NCBI GenBank assembly: GCA_963756715.1
Contig: CAVWOV010000019.1
Location: forward strand, 434,001 to 498,000
Direction of reading: 5' to 3'
Length of the DNA: 64,000 bases
From: VAZQ01 sp963756715
Lineage (GTDB): Bacteria; Pseudomonadota; Alphaproteobacteria; Rhizobiales; Xanthobacteraceae
Positions 36,634 to 46,768 of the stretch are shown here, piece by piece. Below the pieces are notes generated by a model. It was given only the letters and a program-made list of their open reading frames with translations, was not told where the DNA came from and ran no database searches. A program made the translations under genes and the position numbers. Every line of letters starts with the position of its first letter. Position 1 is the stretch's first letter.

Positions 36634-39600
36634 CTATTCGGCGGCCTTGAGCAACGGCGCACGACCCGACCGGAACTGATCGAGCAGCGCGGCTTCGTCC
36701 GCCTTCGCGGCCTTGAGATGGCGCAGCTTGATGTGGCCGAAGCCGCGGATCTTTTCCGGGATGGCAGCGAGTCCAACTGCGACGTGGTGATTCTCGGGCG
36801 TGAGCTTGTCCAGGATTTCAGTCAGCATCGCCTCGTAGTCGTGCACCAGTTGGCGCTCGGTCTTGCGCTCGACCGAGTAGCCGAACGGATCGAGGACCGT
36901 GCCGCGCAGGAACTTGAACTTCGCCAGCACGCCGAACAGTGTGAATATCCACGGGCCGAAGGTCATCTTCTTCGGCTCGCCGGTCGACTTGTCGGTGCGG
37001 GCGAGCAGCGGCGGGGCGAGATGCACGTCGAAACGCAGATTCTCGCCGCCAAGCTCGCCGTTCACCTGCTTGACGAACGCGCCATCGCTGTAGAGCCGGG
37101 CGACCTCGTATTCGTCCTTGTAGGCCATCAGCTTGAACAGATAGCGCGCCACCGCGTCGGCCAGTCCGCTGCGGCCCGGCGCCTTCTCGGCTTCGGCGGC
37201 TTTCGCTTTCTCGACCCATGCGCGATAGCGCCGTGCATAGCGGGCGCTCTGGTAGGCCGTCAGGAACGCAACGCGGCGTTCGACTATCTCGTCGAACGAT
37301 TGCGACAGCCGCCGCGCATCGCTCGTCGCCCCGGGCGCGGGCTTGATCAGCGCCTCGACCGCCTTGGGATCGAGGACAGCGCGCCGGCCCCAATGGAAGG
37401 CAGCCTTGTTCATCGCCACCGCCTCGCCATTGAGCTCGATCGCCTGTTCGATGGACTCACGGCGCAACGGGAGCGCACCGAGTTGATAGGCAAAGCCGAC
37501 CAGGAAGATGTTGGCGCCGACCGTGCTGCCGAACAGCGTGCTCGCGGCGCGCGACGCGTCGATGAAGTGCGTCTTCTCCGAGCCCGCACTGGCCAGGATC
37601 GTCCGCTTGAGCCGCTCGGTCGGCAGCGAGAAGTCGGCATTGCGGGTGAAGTCGCCGGGCAAAAACTCGGCGGTATTGATCACCATGTCGGTCTTGCCAT
37701 GCTTGACCGCGGCAAGAATCTTCTTGTTGCCGGCTACCACGATGTCGCCGCCCAGCACCAGCTCGGCGCTGGCGGCCGCGACGCGGATGGCGTGAATGTC
37801 CTCCGGACGCTCGGCAATGCGCATATGACTGTAGACCGCGCCGCCCTTCTGGGCGAGACCGGCCTGATCGAGCACGCCGACGCCCTTGCCCTCGAGGTGC
37901 GCGGCCATGCCCAGGATGCCGCCGATGGTGACGACGCCGGTGCCGCCGACGCCGGTGACGATGATGTCATAGGTGCCGTCGATCGCCGGCAGCTTGGGCT
38001 CGGGCAGGTCGACCAGACTGTGATCGGCCGCAATGCCCGGTCCCCTTCTTGAGTTGCCCGCCGTGTACGGTCACGAAGGACGGGCAGAAGCCCCGCACGC
38101 AGGAGAAATCCTTGTTGCAGCTCGACTGGTCGATGGTGCGCTTGCGGCCCCACTCGGTTTCCAGCGGCTGCACCGAGACGCAGTTCGACTTGACGCCGCA
38201 GTCGCCGCAGCCTTCGCAGACCAGTTCGTTGATGATCACGCGCTTATCGGGATCGGGAAACGTGCCGCGCTTCCTTCGCCGGCGTTTCTCCGCCGCGCAG
38301 GTCTGGTCGTAGATCAGCACCGAGACGCCCGGAATCTCGGCGAGGCTCTTCTGCACCTCGTTGAGTTCGTCGCGGTGATGGATCGTCAGCCCCGCGGGCC
38401 AGTTCTCCCGCTTGGCGTATTTCCAAGGCTCGTCGGTGACGACGACGATCTTCTTGGCGCCCTCCGCCGCGACCTGCCGGGCGATCTGCGGCACCGTCAG
38501 CCCGCCGTCGTTCGCCTGTCCGCCGGTCATCGCCACCGCGTCGTTGAACAAAATCTTGTAGGTGATGTTGACGCCCGACGCGATCGCGCCGCGGATCGCC
38601 ATGTAGCCGGAGTGGTTGTAGGTGCCGTCGCCGAGATTCTGGAACACGTGCTTGCGCTTTGAGAACGGCGCTTCGCCGATCCAGTTGGCGCCCTCGCCGC
38701 CCATTTGCGTGTAGCCAAGCGTCGAGCGATCCATCCACTGCGCCATGTAGTGGCAGCCGATGCCCGCATAGGCGCGCATGCCTTCCGGCACGACCGTCGA
38801 GGTGTTGTGCGGGCAGCCCGAGCAGAAATAGGGCGTGCGCGCCGCCACATCCTTGGTTTCGGCGAGGATGCGCTGCGCCTCCTTCAGGCGCGCAACCTCC
38901 GCGCCGATCTGCTCATTTGGCCCGATGCGCTGCAGGATGCGCTCGCCGATGCAGAGTGCGACGTCATTGGGATCGAGCGCACCTTTGACCGGGAACAGCC
39001 AGTTCCCCTGCTCGTCGCGTTTGCCGATGCACACCGGCTGACTGGCGGTGCCGTAAAGCTCCTCGCGCACCTGCACTTCGAGCAGCGAGCGTTTCTCCTC
39101 GACTACGATGATGAGTTCGAGCCCTTCGGCGAACTGCTTGAGGTCCTGCCGGCTGATCGGCCACGGGCAGCCGATCTTGTAGAGGCGGATGCCGAGATCG
39201 TTGCACTTGACCTCGTCGAGGCTGAGTTCGTCGAGCGCCTGGCGCACGTCGAGATAGCTCTTGCCGACCGTGATGATGCCGATCTTGGGATTGCGCCCGC
39301 CCGAGGTGATGTAGCGGTTGAGCTTATTGGCGCGAACGAAGGCAAGCATCGCGTCGCGCTTGTAGTCGTGCAGCCGCGCTTCCTGGCCCAGGATGGTATC
39401 GCGCAGGCGGATGTTGAGCCCGCCTTCCGGCATCTCGAAGTCGGTCGGCATGACGATGTTGACGCGCTCGAGGCTGCCGTCGATGACGGCGGTCGACTCC
39501 ACCGTCTCGTGCATCGATTTCAGCGCCACCCAGGTGCCGCAGTAGCGCGACATCGCCCAGCCATAGAGGCCGTAGTCGAGGATTTCCTGCACGCCCGCCG

Positions 39601-40118
39601 GGTTCAGGATCGGGATCATCACGTCGATGAAGTGATATTCGGACTGGTGCGCGGTGGTCGAGGATTCGGCCGTGTGGTCGTCGCCCATCAGGGCGAGCAC
39701 GCCGCCGTGCTTGGAGGTGCCGGCAAAATTGGCGTGCCGGAAGACGTCGCCGGTGCGGTCGACACCCGGCCCCTTGCCGTACCAGAGGCCAAATACGCCG
39801 TCGAACTTGCCCTCCCCGCGCAGTTCCGCCTGCTGCGTGCCCCACAACGCGGTCGCGGCGATATCCTCGTTGATGCCGGCCTGGAACTTGATGTCGTATT
39901 TGTCCAGCGTGCGTTGCGCGCGGATGAACTGCTGATCGAGCGTGCCGAGCGGCGAGCCGCGATAGCCGGTGACATAGCCGGCGGTATTGAGGCCCGGCGC
40001 GGCGGTCGCGCTCCTTCTGCATGAGGCAGAGCCGTACGATCGACTGGAAGCCGGTAACGAAAATCCGGCTCTTCGTCAGGTCGTACTTGTCGTCGAGCGT
40101 GACGTGATTAGGCGCCAT
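36634..40118 (-). pseudogene. Indolepyruvate ferredoxin oxidoreductase, single-chain form, two frameshifts
   Basis: A 1160-residue enzyme after correction, expected to oxidise aryl or branched 2-oxoacids to acyl-CoA with thiamine diphosphate and iron-sulfur clusters. The N-terminal POR-type domain holds TAGYVTGYRGSPLG. The ThDP-binding region has GMRAYAGIGCHYMAQWMD and GDGTYNHSGY with the metal ligands. Then comes a Cys-rich segment (VCEGCGDCG, SSCNKDFSCVRGFCPSF) and a gamma domain with GVGGTGVVTIGG and QAGLAQKGGAV. Frames break at 39993-39995 and 38036-38038; at each, removing one G from GGGC on the coding strand restores the sequence, and 3485 minus 2 is divisible by three. It heads the minus-strand catabolic block. 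Confidence 0.9.
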
Positions 40119-40358
40119 GGCGCAGGGGTCTCCGGGAAAAGGCGCGGCTCTCAGTCTGCCTTCGTGTCCTGGCGATCGCCAGGGCGAATTGGAATCGTCC
40201 CAAAGGATATAGTCCGCTGCTTCGTGCCGGCAATGCCAACAGTTTGAGTAATCTCGCAATTTCGCCGTGGCGGCACGCAGCGCAACGAACTGTCGGGAAG
40301 CGGCCCCGGCGCGCACTTTGGCGCAACGCAGCAACCGTAACGCTGCCCGAACGGCTGC

Positions 40359-41345
40359 CTACTTCTTACTCGCCGGGCGGTGTCGCGGCGGCGGCGGCAG
40401 GTCGCCCACGCGCATGAGGTCGAGGCCGCGTTTGGCAAAGTGCGGAATGAAGCCGAACCCCTCGATCCGCTTCCGGGCGCCTGCGATGTCTTCTGGCTTG
40501 TCGAGATATTCGACCACAAACACCGGCTTCCGCGTCGCGAGTCATCTGCTTGAGATGGCGCACGTGCGTCTCGATCTGCGGCGGCTTGTTGGGGTACTTG
40601 GAACGGCCTTCGCCGAACAGCAGGTCTTCCTTGGCGATTCCGTCGATCAGGGCGCGGTAGTCCGCTTCGTCCAGCAACTCCTCGGCGTTCTGCGGCACGA
40701 CCAGAAATCCCGGCTCGCGCGAGCGCGCATACGCGGCAATCGCCTTGACGAAGGCAATCATCTGCTCGCCAGCGGCGGGATTCTCTTTTTCGAACTCCTG
40801 ATACACGTCAACCCGGTCGAGATAGATGCCGTCAAACCCCGCCCTCAAAATGCGGTCCAGATAGTTGTTCTCGCCGCGGAAGACGATCGACTGCCAGCCG
40901 TCCTGCCAGTAGCGCGCCAGCACGTTGGTGCGATAGCGCTTGTTGGAATCGGCAAGCCAAGGCGGAGCAAGCCCCGCAGTCGCCCAATCGGGCTGCCAGT
41001 AGTAACGGTAGGTCTCCGCTTCGCCGATCGACAGATAGGCGAGCACGATGCGGCGGCCGCCGTCTGGTTTCACCTTCAGCCTTGCGACCTCCTCGGCGGA
41101 GAGCGCCTTCTCATCGGTGCCGTCGCGTGAATAGTCGATGACGAATACATCATAAGGAATGGCCGCCAGCACCTCGGGCTTCACCCGTTGGAGCTGGTAG
41201 CCCCAGCTTTTCGCGGCGGCGAGCGAGGCTGCAGCGGCCGATGGCGGCGCGGACGGGGTCGGCGCCTGCGCGAAAGCCGGCATACAGAAGCCGGCGAGAA
41301 GCCAACGCCACCCGCACGGCGCACCCAACTATGCACGATCGCCAT
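40359..41345 (-). pseudogene. TM1410/GH114-like secreted protein, frameshifted
   Basis: An exported TIM-barrel protein of the TM1410 / glycoside hydrolase 114 group (endo-alpha-1,4-polygalactosaminidase-like). Recognisable pieces are SWGYQLQRVKPEVLAAIPYD, FVIDYSRDG, IVLAYLSIGEAETYRYYW and the barrel motif GFDGIYLDRVDVYQ, with acidic residues in the family's active-site positions. The frame breaks near 40535, where dropping one G gives KPVFVVEYLDKPEDI and an end at PPPPRHRPASKK with TAG at 40359. The N-terminus also needs a frame change near 41310, so the start is uncertain; FCMPAFAQ marks the signal peptide end. The substrate is unknown. Confidence 0.65.
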
Positions 41346-41445
41346 TCGGTCAAGGACATGATGGCCCGCCCGTCTGCATGGCAGTGCTTCCGTAGCGAGT
41401 AAGCCCGAGCCCATCGATTTCGTCAAAGGGAATGGCGCCCATGCT

Positions 41446-42834
41446 ATGTCCATCGCAGGCTTGGGGCGATGGATGGACCCGCGAACACAGCGTCTGCTCG
41501 AAGACCCGATCGGAGTGACGCTGTTGCGGCTCGCCTGGCCGAACATCGTCCTGACGATGGTGCAGGCCTCGGTCGGACTGATTGAGACCTACTTCGTTGC
41601 CAAGCTCGGCACCGACGCGCTGGCCGGCATGGCGCTGGTCTTCCCGGTCGTCATGCTGATCCAGATGATGTCGGCCGGTGCAATGGGCGGCGGGATTTCA
41701 TCCGCGATCGCCCGTACGCTCGGCTCGGGCCGGCGCGAGGCGGCGAATGCACTGGTCTGGCATGCGGTTGCGATCGCGCTCGGACTTGGACTGCTGACCA
41801 CGCTGGCGGCCTTCCTGGGGGGACGCGCGCTTTACGCCGCAATGGGCGGCGCCGACGGCTCGCTGACGGCCGCGCTCGCATACTCGGACACGTTGTTCGC
41901 CGGTGCGATTCTGATCTGGTTGTTCAATTCGCTCGCCAACGTCATCCGCGGCACCGGCAACATGTGGCTGCCGGCGGCGGTGGCCTGCGTGGGCGCGGTG
42001 ATACTGATTCCGGTTTCGCCGCTGTTGATCTTTGGCTTCGGCATCGTGCCTCGGCTCGGGATCGTCGGCGGTGCGGTCGCAGTCATCGTCTATTATGCGA
42101 TCGGCAGCGCGATCTTCGCATTTTACATCTGGGCGGGACGTGGCGTGTTGCGTCCGGCGATGCGGCCGCCGCGGCTCGCGTGGCCGCCGGCCTACGAGAT
42201 TCTGCGGATCGGCGCGGTGGCCTCCGTCATCGCCATCATGACCAACGTGACCATCGCGGTCGCCACCGGATTTGTCGGCGCCTACGGTCCGGCGGCGGTC
42301 GCCGGCTATGGCACCGGCGTGCGGCTCGAGTATCTGCTGATCCCGCTGGCCTTCGGACTTGGCGCGCCGCTCGTCGCCATGGTCGGAACCAATATCGGCG
42401 CCGGCCGGCGCGAGCGGGCCGTAAGGGTCGCCTGGACCGGCGCCGCCATTTCCGGTGCCGTCACCGGAGCAATCGGCATCGCGGCCGCGCTGTTTCCCAC
42501 CGCTTGGCTAACGCTGTTCGGCGACGACCCCACCATGCTGGCGGTGGGCGCGCAGTACCTGCGCATCGTCGGGCCGTTCTACGGCTTTTTCGGCGGCGGC
42601 ATGGCGCTCTACTTCGCCTCTCAGGGCGCCGGGCGCCTCGCCTGGCCGCTGCTCGCCGGCGTCCTCCGGCTTGCGATCGCGGTGGCCGGCGGGTGGCTGG
42701 CACTGCGCCTCTCGGGATCGATCGCAGCCGTTTTCGTCGCGCTCGGCGTGGCGCTCGCAGTGTTCGGGCTGGTCAACGCCGGCTCGATTGCGTTGGGCGC
42801 GTGGTTTCGCGGAACATCGGCAAAGACGGGCTGA
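41446..42834 (+). CDS. MATE family efflux transporter
   Basis: A 462-residue multidrug/toxin extrusion protein with twelve predicted membrane helices in two similar halves. The first half starts LRLAWPNIVLTMVQASVGLIETYFV, and the second near ILRIGAVASVIAIMTNVTIAVATGFV. NTGNMWLP-like (RGTGNMWLPAAVA) and GAPLVAMVGTNIGAGRRERA are conserved family stretches. It uses a Na+ or H+ gradient to export cationic or organic compounds; the substrate is not predictable. It is divergent from the GH114-like gene and followed by another exporter on the same strand after 186 bp without a gene. Confidence 0.9.
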   Translation: MSIAGLGRWMDPRTQRLLEDPIGVTLLRLAWPNIVLTMVQASVGLIETYFVAKLGTDALAGMALVFPVVMLIQMMSAGAMGGGISSAIARTLGSGRREAANALVWHAVAIALGLGLLTTLAAFLGGRALYAAMGGADGSLTAALAYSDTLFAGAILIWLFNSLANVIRGTGNMWLPAAVACVGAVILIPVSPLLIFGFGIVPRLGIVGGAVAVIVYYAIGSAIFAFYIWAGRGVLRPAMRPPRLAWPPAYEILRIGAVASVIAIMTNVTIAVATGFVGAYGPAAVAGYGTGVRLEYLLIPLAFGLGAPLVAMVGTNIGAGRRERAVRVAWTGAAISGAVTGAIGIAAALFPTAWLTLFGDDPTMLAVGAQYLRIVGPFYGFFGGGMALYFASQGAGRLAWPLLAGVLRLAIAVAGGWLALRLSGSIAAVFVALGVALAVFGLVNAGSIALGAWFRGTSAKTG

Positions 42835-43020
42835 CAACCACTCTTGTTCGGCAGCCACCCGCGCAGGCGGCATTGGTCCGTTGCTTGGCAACCCTGGCCG
42901 AATGCGGCCCGCTGCTCTACAACCATCGCCGTTCACGCCGGCCCGGCCGATGCCTCTACGCGTTCTGCGTTGGTTGCATCTGCCATGTCGCCGTGGTGGT
43001 TCCGGGACCACTGATCGCCA

Positions 43021-44478
43021 ATGGACGCTTACGCCGATCGCCGTGAGGGCGCCCCCCTCACTCATCGCGAGACCTTGCTGATTGTCTTCGGCGTATTGCT
43101 GCCGACCTTCATGGGGTCGCTCGACCAGACCATCCTGGCGACGGCGCTCCCGACTATCGGCCGCGACTTCGGCGATGTTCACAGCCTGCCGTGGCTGATC
43201 ACCGCCTACATGCTGGCGTCGACCGCCGTCATTCCGCTCTACGGCAAGATCGCCGACATCCACGGGCGCCGCTTCACGCTTCGCATCGCGATCCTGACTT
43301 ACATGGCAGGCTCGCTCGTTTGCGCGCTCGCGCCCAACATGGGGGTGCTGATTTTCGGCCGCGCCTTGCACGGGCTGGGCGGCGGCGGCTTGTCGTCCCT
43401 CGGCATGGTGGTGCTCGGCGACCTCGTATCGCCGAAAGAGCGCGGCAAGTATTACGCCTATTTCGCCATGACCTACACGACGGCCGGCGGCTGCGGGCCG
43501 TTGTTCGGTGGACTGATCGCCGAGCATCTGCACTGGTCGGTGATCTTCTGGATCAACATCCCGATGGGAGTGGCGGCGCTCGCGATCACGACTTCGCTGC
43601 TGCGCCGCCTGCCGCGCTACGAGCGCCCGCATCGCCTCGACATTGCGGGCGCGATTCTGATCGTGCTGGCGAGCGTGTCGTTGATGCTGGCGTTGAACCT
43701 GGGCGGCGTCCGCTTTGCCTGGCTGTCATTGCCGGTGCTTGCGCTGTTCGCGGTCGCGCTGGCAATGGCCGCACTCTTCGCGTTCCGGCTCGCTACCGCG
43801 CCCGAACCCCTTATTCCGATCTCGATCCTCGCTGATCCGATCGTCCGCTGCGCCATTGCGGCCAACTCCTTCGGCTGGGGCGCGATCATCGGGCTCAACA
43901 TCGTGCTGCCGATCTATCTCCAGAGTGTAATGGGTCTATCGGCCACGCAGGCCGGCCTGAGCCTGGTGGTGTTCATGGTTGCGCTCAACAGCAGCGCCGG
44001 GCTCGCGGGGCAGGTCCTCGGCCGCGTGCGGCACTACAAGCTGCTCCCGATGGCCTTTTTGACGCTGGCCATTGCGGCGGTCGCGACCCTGGCATGGCGC
44101 GCCGACAGCATGACGCCGCTGGCGTTCGAACTGCTGGTGATGCTGATCGGCATCGGCTTCGGACCGCTGCCGTCGCTGACATCCGTGGCGTCACAGAACG
44201 TTGTCGCCCGGCATCAGTTCGGCATCGCGGTCGGGACCATGAACTTCACGCGCAATCTCTACGCCACCATCCTGATCGCGTTGTTCGGCGCCATCGTATC
44301 GGCCGGTGGCGCGTCAAGCGCACTGACCGGCGACGGCGCACCGCCTGTCGGTGGAAACGCCATCGCTTTCGGCCACGTCTTTCTGTTCGCGGCGGCCAGC
44401 CTCGCGGCGGCGTTCATCGCCATCCTCGTGATGGACGAGAAGCCGCTCCGCACCGATGCCGAGATGGGCGCGGCTTAG
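43021..44478 (+). CDS. MFS drug:H+ antiporter, DHA2 (14-helix) family
   Basis: A 485-residue major facilitator transporter with about fourteen hydrophobic segments. The DHA2 motif LDQTILATALPTIGRDFG lies in helix 1, the motif A loop is GKIADIHGRRFTL, and motif C is in helix 5 (GGGLSSLG to YTTAGGCGPLFGGLIA). It probably exports hydrophobic compounds in exchange for protons. It follows the MATE gene on the same strand, making a pair of unrelated exporters. It is convergent with the transglutaminase-like gene, with only three bases between the stops. Confidence 0.9.
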   Translation: MDAYADRREGAPLTHRETLLIVFGVLLPTFMGSLDQTILATALPTIGRDFGDVHSLPWLITAYMLASTAVIPLYGKIADIHGRRFTLRIAILTYMAGSLVCALAPNMGVLIFGRALHGLGGGGLSSLGMVVLGDLVSPKERGKYYAYFAMTYTTAGGCGPLFGGLIAEHLHWSVIFWINIPMGVAALAITTSLLRRLPRYERPHRLDIAGAILIVLASVSLMLALNLGGVRFAWLSLPVLALFAVALAMAALFAFRLATAPEPLIPISILADPIVRCAIAANSFGWGAIIGLNIVLPIYLQSVMGLSATQAGLSLVVFMVALNSSAGLAGQVLGRVRHYKLLPMAFLTLAIAAVATLAWRADSMTPLAFELLVMLIGIGFGPLPSLTSVASQNVVARHQFGIAVGTMNFTRNLYATILIALFGAIVSAGGASSALTGDGAPPVGGNAIAFGHVFLFAAASLAAAFIAILVMDEKPLRTDAEMGAA

Positions 44479-44481
44479 CGC

Positions 44482-45327
44482 TTACGCGACCAGGCGCGGC
44501 ATCTCGTGACGCACCGGCTCGCTCACGATCTCGTCGGTGACCACCGTGAACCGCTTGAGCGTGTTCGGGCCGAATGTCGTGCTGAACGCCACGTCGGCGG
44601 CATCGCGCCCGCGCGCCATCACGATACGACCGATGCGCGGCACGTTGTGGCGCGCGTCGAAGGTGTACCACCGGCCGCCGAGATAGACCTCGAACCAGGC
44701 GCTGAAATCCATCGGCTCGGGCTCCGGCGGAACGCCGATGTCGCCCAGATAGCCAGTGCAGTAGCGTGCCGGGATATTCATGCAGCGGCACAGCGCGACG
44801 GCAAGATGGGCAAAGTCCCGGCACACGCCGCGCCGTTCGACGAACGCCTCCATTGCGGTTCGCGTCGAGCGCGCGTGGGAATAGCCGAAGCGCAGGTGAT
44901 CATGCACGAAATCGCAGATCGCCTGCACGCGCGCCCAGCCGGTTGGCGTCGTGCCGAAATTCGACCAGGCGAGATTCATCAAGCGCTCGGTCTCGCAATA
45001 GCGGCTGGCCAGGAGATACACCAACGCGTCGTGCGGCAGGTCGCTCACCTCGTGCTGGCGGGCGGCTGGATTGACCTCATCGGGCAAACCCGAATCCGCC
45101 ACCATCGCGTCGGTGGAAATTTCAATCCGGCCGGCAGGCGCGGTGAGACGGCGGCAGATGTTGCCGAATGCGTCCAGATAGCGAGTCACCGGTACGAGGG
45201 GCGACACCTGCAGTTGGTCCGGCTTAAGCAAGTCACAAGCGCGCGACGGGTGCACATTGAGCATAAGCAGCATCGGCGTGCTTTGGGCGAACTCGTAGGC
45301 GAGTTCAAAGCCAACGCGGATTTTCAT
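44482..45327 (-). CDS. Transglutaminase-like family protein
   Basis: A 281-residue cytoplasmic protein with an N-terminal bacterial transglutaminase-like beta domain (about 1-95) and a papain-like transglutaminase core (about 130-250). The probable nucleophile is Cys in RRGVCRDFAHLA (about residue 168), and the Asp is in WYTFDARHN. The position usually held by the catalytic His (HAW.EVYL) is Ser here: MDFSAWFEVYL. The biochemical role of this group is not established; protease or peptide ligase functions have been proposed for relatives. About 225 bp of non-coding DNA, partly AT-rich, precede it and probably hold its promoter. Confidence 0.82.
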   Translation of the reverse strand: MKIRVGFELAYEFAQSTPMLLMLNVHPSRACDLLKPDQLQVSPLVPVTRYLDAFGNICRRLTAPAGRIEISTDAMVADSGLPDEVNPAARQHEVSDLPHDALVYLLASRYCETERLMNLAWSNFGTTPTGWARVQAICDFVHDHLRFGYSHARSTRTAMEAFVERRGVCRDFAHLAVALCRCMNIPARYCTGYLGDIGVPPEPEPMDFSAWFEVYLGGRWYTFDARHNVPRIGRIVMARGRDAADVAFSTTFGPNTLKRFTVVTDEIVSEPVRHEMPRLVA

Positions 45328-45552
45328 ATGATGTATCTCGGATGTTTCGAAGCAGAGCGGAGGCTACAGACGGCAAATCGAAAGGCATTTCCCGCTCAAG
45401 GGCCGCCGCGATACCGCAAGATGTGGTCCCTGGCCAGTCAATTTGAACGCGGAACTTGCAAATACTTTAGGCAGCTATTTTTTGTGCGGCGCAATTCCGC
45501 GCGATATTGTCCTGATTCATTCTTTGTTTACGGAATTCGCTGGCGAATCCGA

Positions 45553-46764
45553 TCAAATCTTGTTCCCGGCGCTCCAGCGCCAGAAGTCGCGGCCTTCCTC
45601 ACGCATGAAACGCGCCAGCACCATGTTGTGCACCTCGGAGGCGCCGTCCACGAGGCGCGCCTGCCGCGCATAGCGATAGATCCATTCCAGGATCGTATCC
45701 TTGGAGTAGCCGCGCGCGCCATTAAGCTGAATCGCGACATCGCAGGCCTGATGCAACGCATCGGCGACATGCACCTTCGCCATCGAAACTTCTTTGCGCG
45801 CACGATCGCCGTGATCGAGCTTCCAGGCGGCGTGCATGGTGAGCAACCGCCCGATTTGAATCTGTTGCGCGACTTCGCCGAGCTTGATCTGCACGCTCTC
45901 ACGGTCGGCGAGCTTGATACCGAAACCCTCGCGGTCCGCCACGTAGGCCTGCGCGATCTCCATGCAACGCCTGGCGAGGCCAAGCCAGCGCATACAATGC
46001 GTGAGCCGCGCGGGGCCGAGCCTGATCTGCGTGGCGCGCAGCCCGTCGCCGACATTCATCAGCACGTCCTCGTCTGGAACTTCGAGGCCCTCGAATAGGA
46101 GTTCGCAGTGGCCACCGTGCTCCTCCGGCCCCATGATCGGAATGCGCCGCACGATATGCCAGCCCGGCTGATCGCGATGAAACAGGAACGCCGTGAGCCC
46201 GTGCCGCGCGTCGTCCGAGGTGCGTGCGATCAGGATGAAATGATCGGCGACGCCTGCCCCGGTGATGAACCACTTATGGCCGTGGATCACCCACTTGTCG
46301 CCGTGCCGTTCGGCGCGCGTGCGGATCATGCCGGGATCGGAGCCGCCGCCGGGCGCCGGCTCGGTCATGACGAAGGAGGAGCGCACGCTTCCGTCGACGA
46401 TGGGTCTCAGCCACTTCTCCTTCTGCGCCTCGGTGCCGACCAGCGCGAGCAAGTTCATGTTGCCGTCGTCCGGCGCTTGGCAGTTGAACGCGACCGGGCC
46501 GAAGATCGAGCGGTTCGCCTCTTCGTACATCGCCGCCCAGCCGACGATCGGCAGTCCAAGCCCGCCATACTCTTTCGGCGCCTGCGGCGCCCACAGGCTT
46601 TCGGCACGCGCCTTGGCCTGCAGATCGCGAAGGATATCCAGGCGAATATTCTCGTGATCGTCGTAGTTCGCCGGATCGGCTTCGAGCGGCATGACGTGCC
46701 GTTCGACGAATTCACGCGTGCGCAGGCGGATGTCCTCGATCTCGGGCGGCAGCGTGAAGTCCAT
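45553..46764 (-). CDS. Acyl-CoA dehydrogenase, ACAD10/11-like
   Basis: A 403-residue FAD flavoprotein that oxidises an acyl-CoA to the 2-enoyl-CoA. Family motifs are SSFVMTEPAPGGG (about 129, FAD-binding), WFITGAGVADHFI, and LNGARGYSKDTILEWIYR. In the region of the catalytic base the sequence is RLVDGASEVH, with Asp where many family members have Glu, as in the ACAD10/11-related group that accepts unusual, including 4-hydroxy, acyl-CoAs. Four bases separate it from the SDR gene upstream, so both belong to the TRAP-permease operon. Confidence 0.9.
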   Translation of the reverse strand: MDFTLPPEIEDIRLRTREFVERHVMPLEADPANYDDHENIRLDILRDLQAKARAESLWAPQAPKEYGGLGLPIVGWAAMYEEANRSIFGPVAFNCQAPDDGNMNLLALVGTEAQKEKWLRPIVDGSVRSSFVMTEPAPGGGSDPGMIRTRAERHGDKWVIHGHKWFITGAGVADHFILIARTSDDARHGLTAFLFHRDQPGWHIVRRIPIMGPEEHGGHCELLFEGLEVPDEDVLMNVGDGLRATQIRLGPARLTHCMRWLGLARRCMEIAQAYVADREGFGIKLADRESVQIKLGEVAQQIQIGRLLTMHAAWKLDHGDRARKEVSMAKVHVADALHQACDVAIQLNGARGYSKDTILEWIYRYARQARLVDGASEVHNMVLARFMREEGRDFWRWSAGNKI

Positions 46765-46768
46765 GGTT

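Noticed and set aside
36097..38052. A 651-residue open frame on the + strand
   Set aside because: It lies antisense to the oxidoreductase C-terminus and the secreted unknown protein, both with clear coding signals. Its product is Arg/Leu/Asp-rich without motifs, a usual by-product of GC-rich codon use.
44506..46098. A 530-residue open frame on the + strand
   Set aside because: It spans antisense to the transglutaminase-like and acyl-CoA dehydrogenase genes and through the gap between them; no motif or plausible start was seen.
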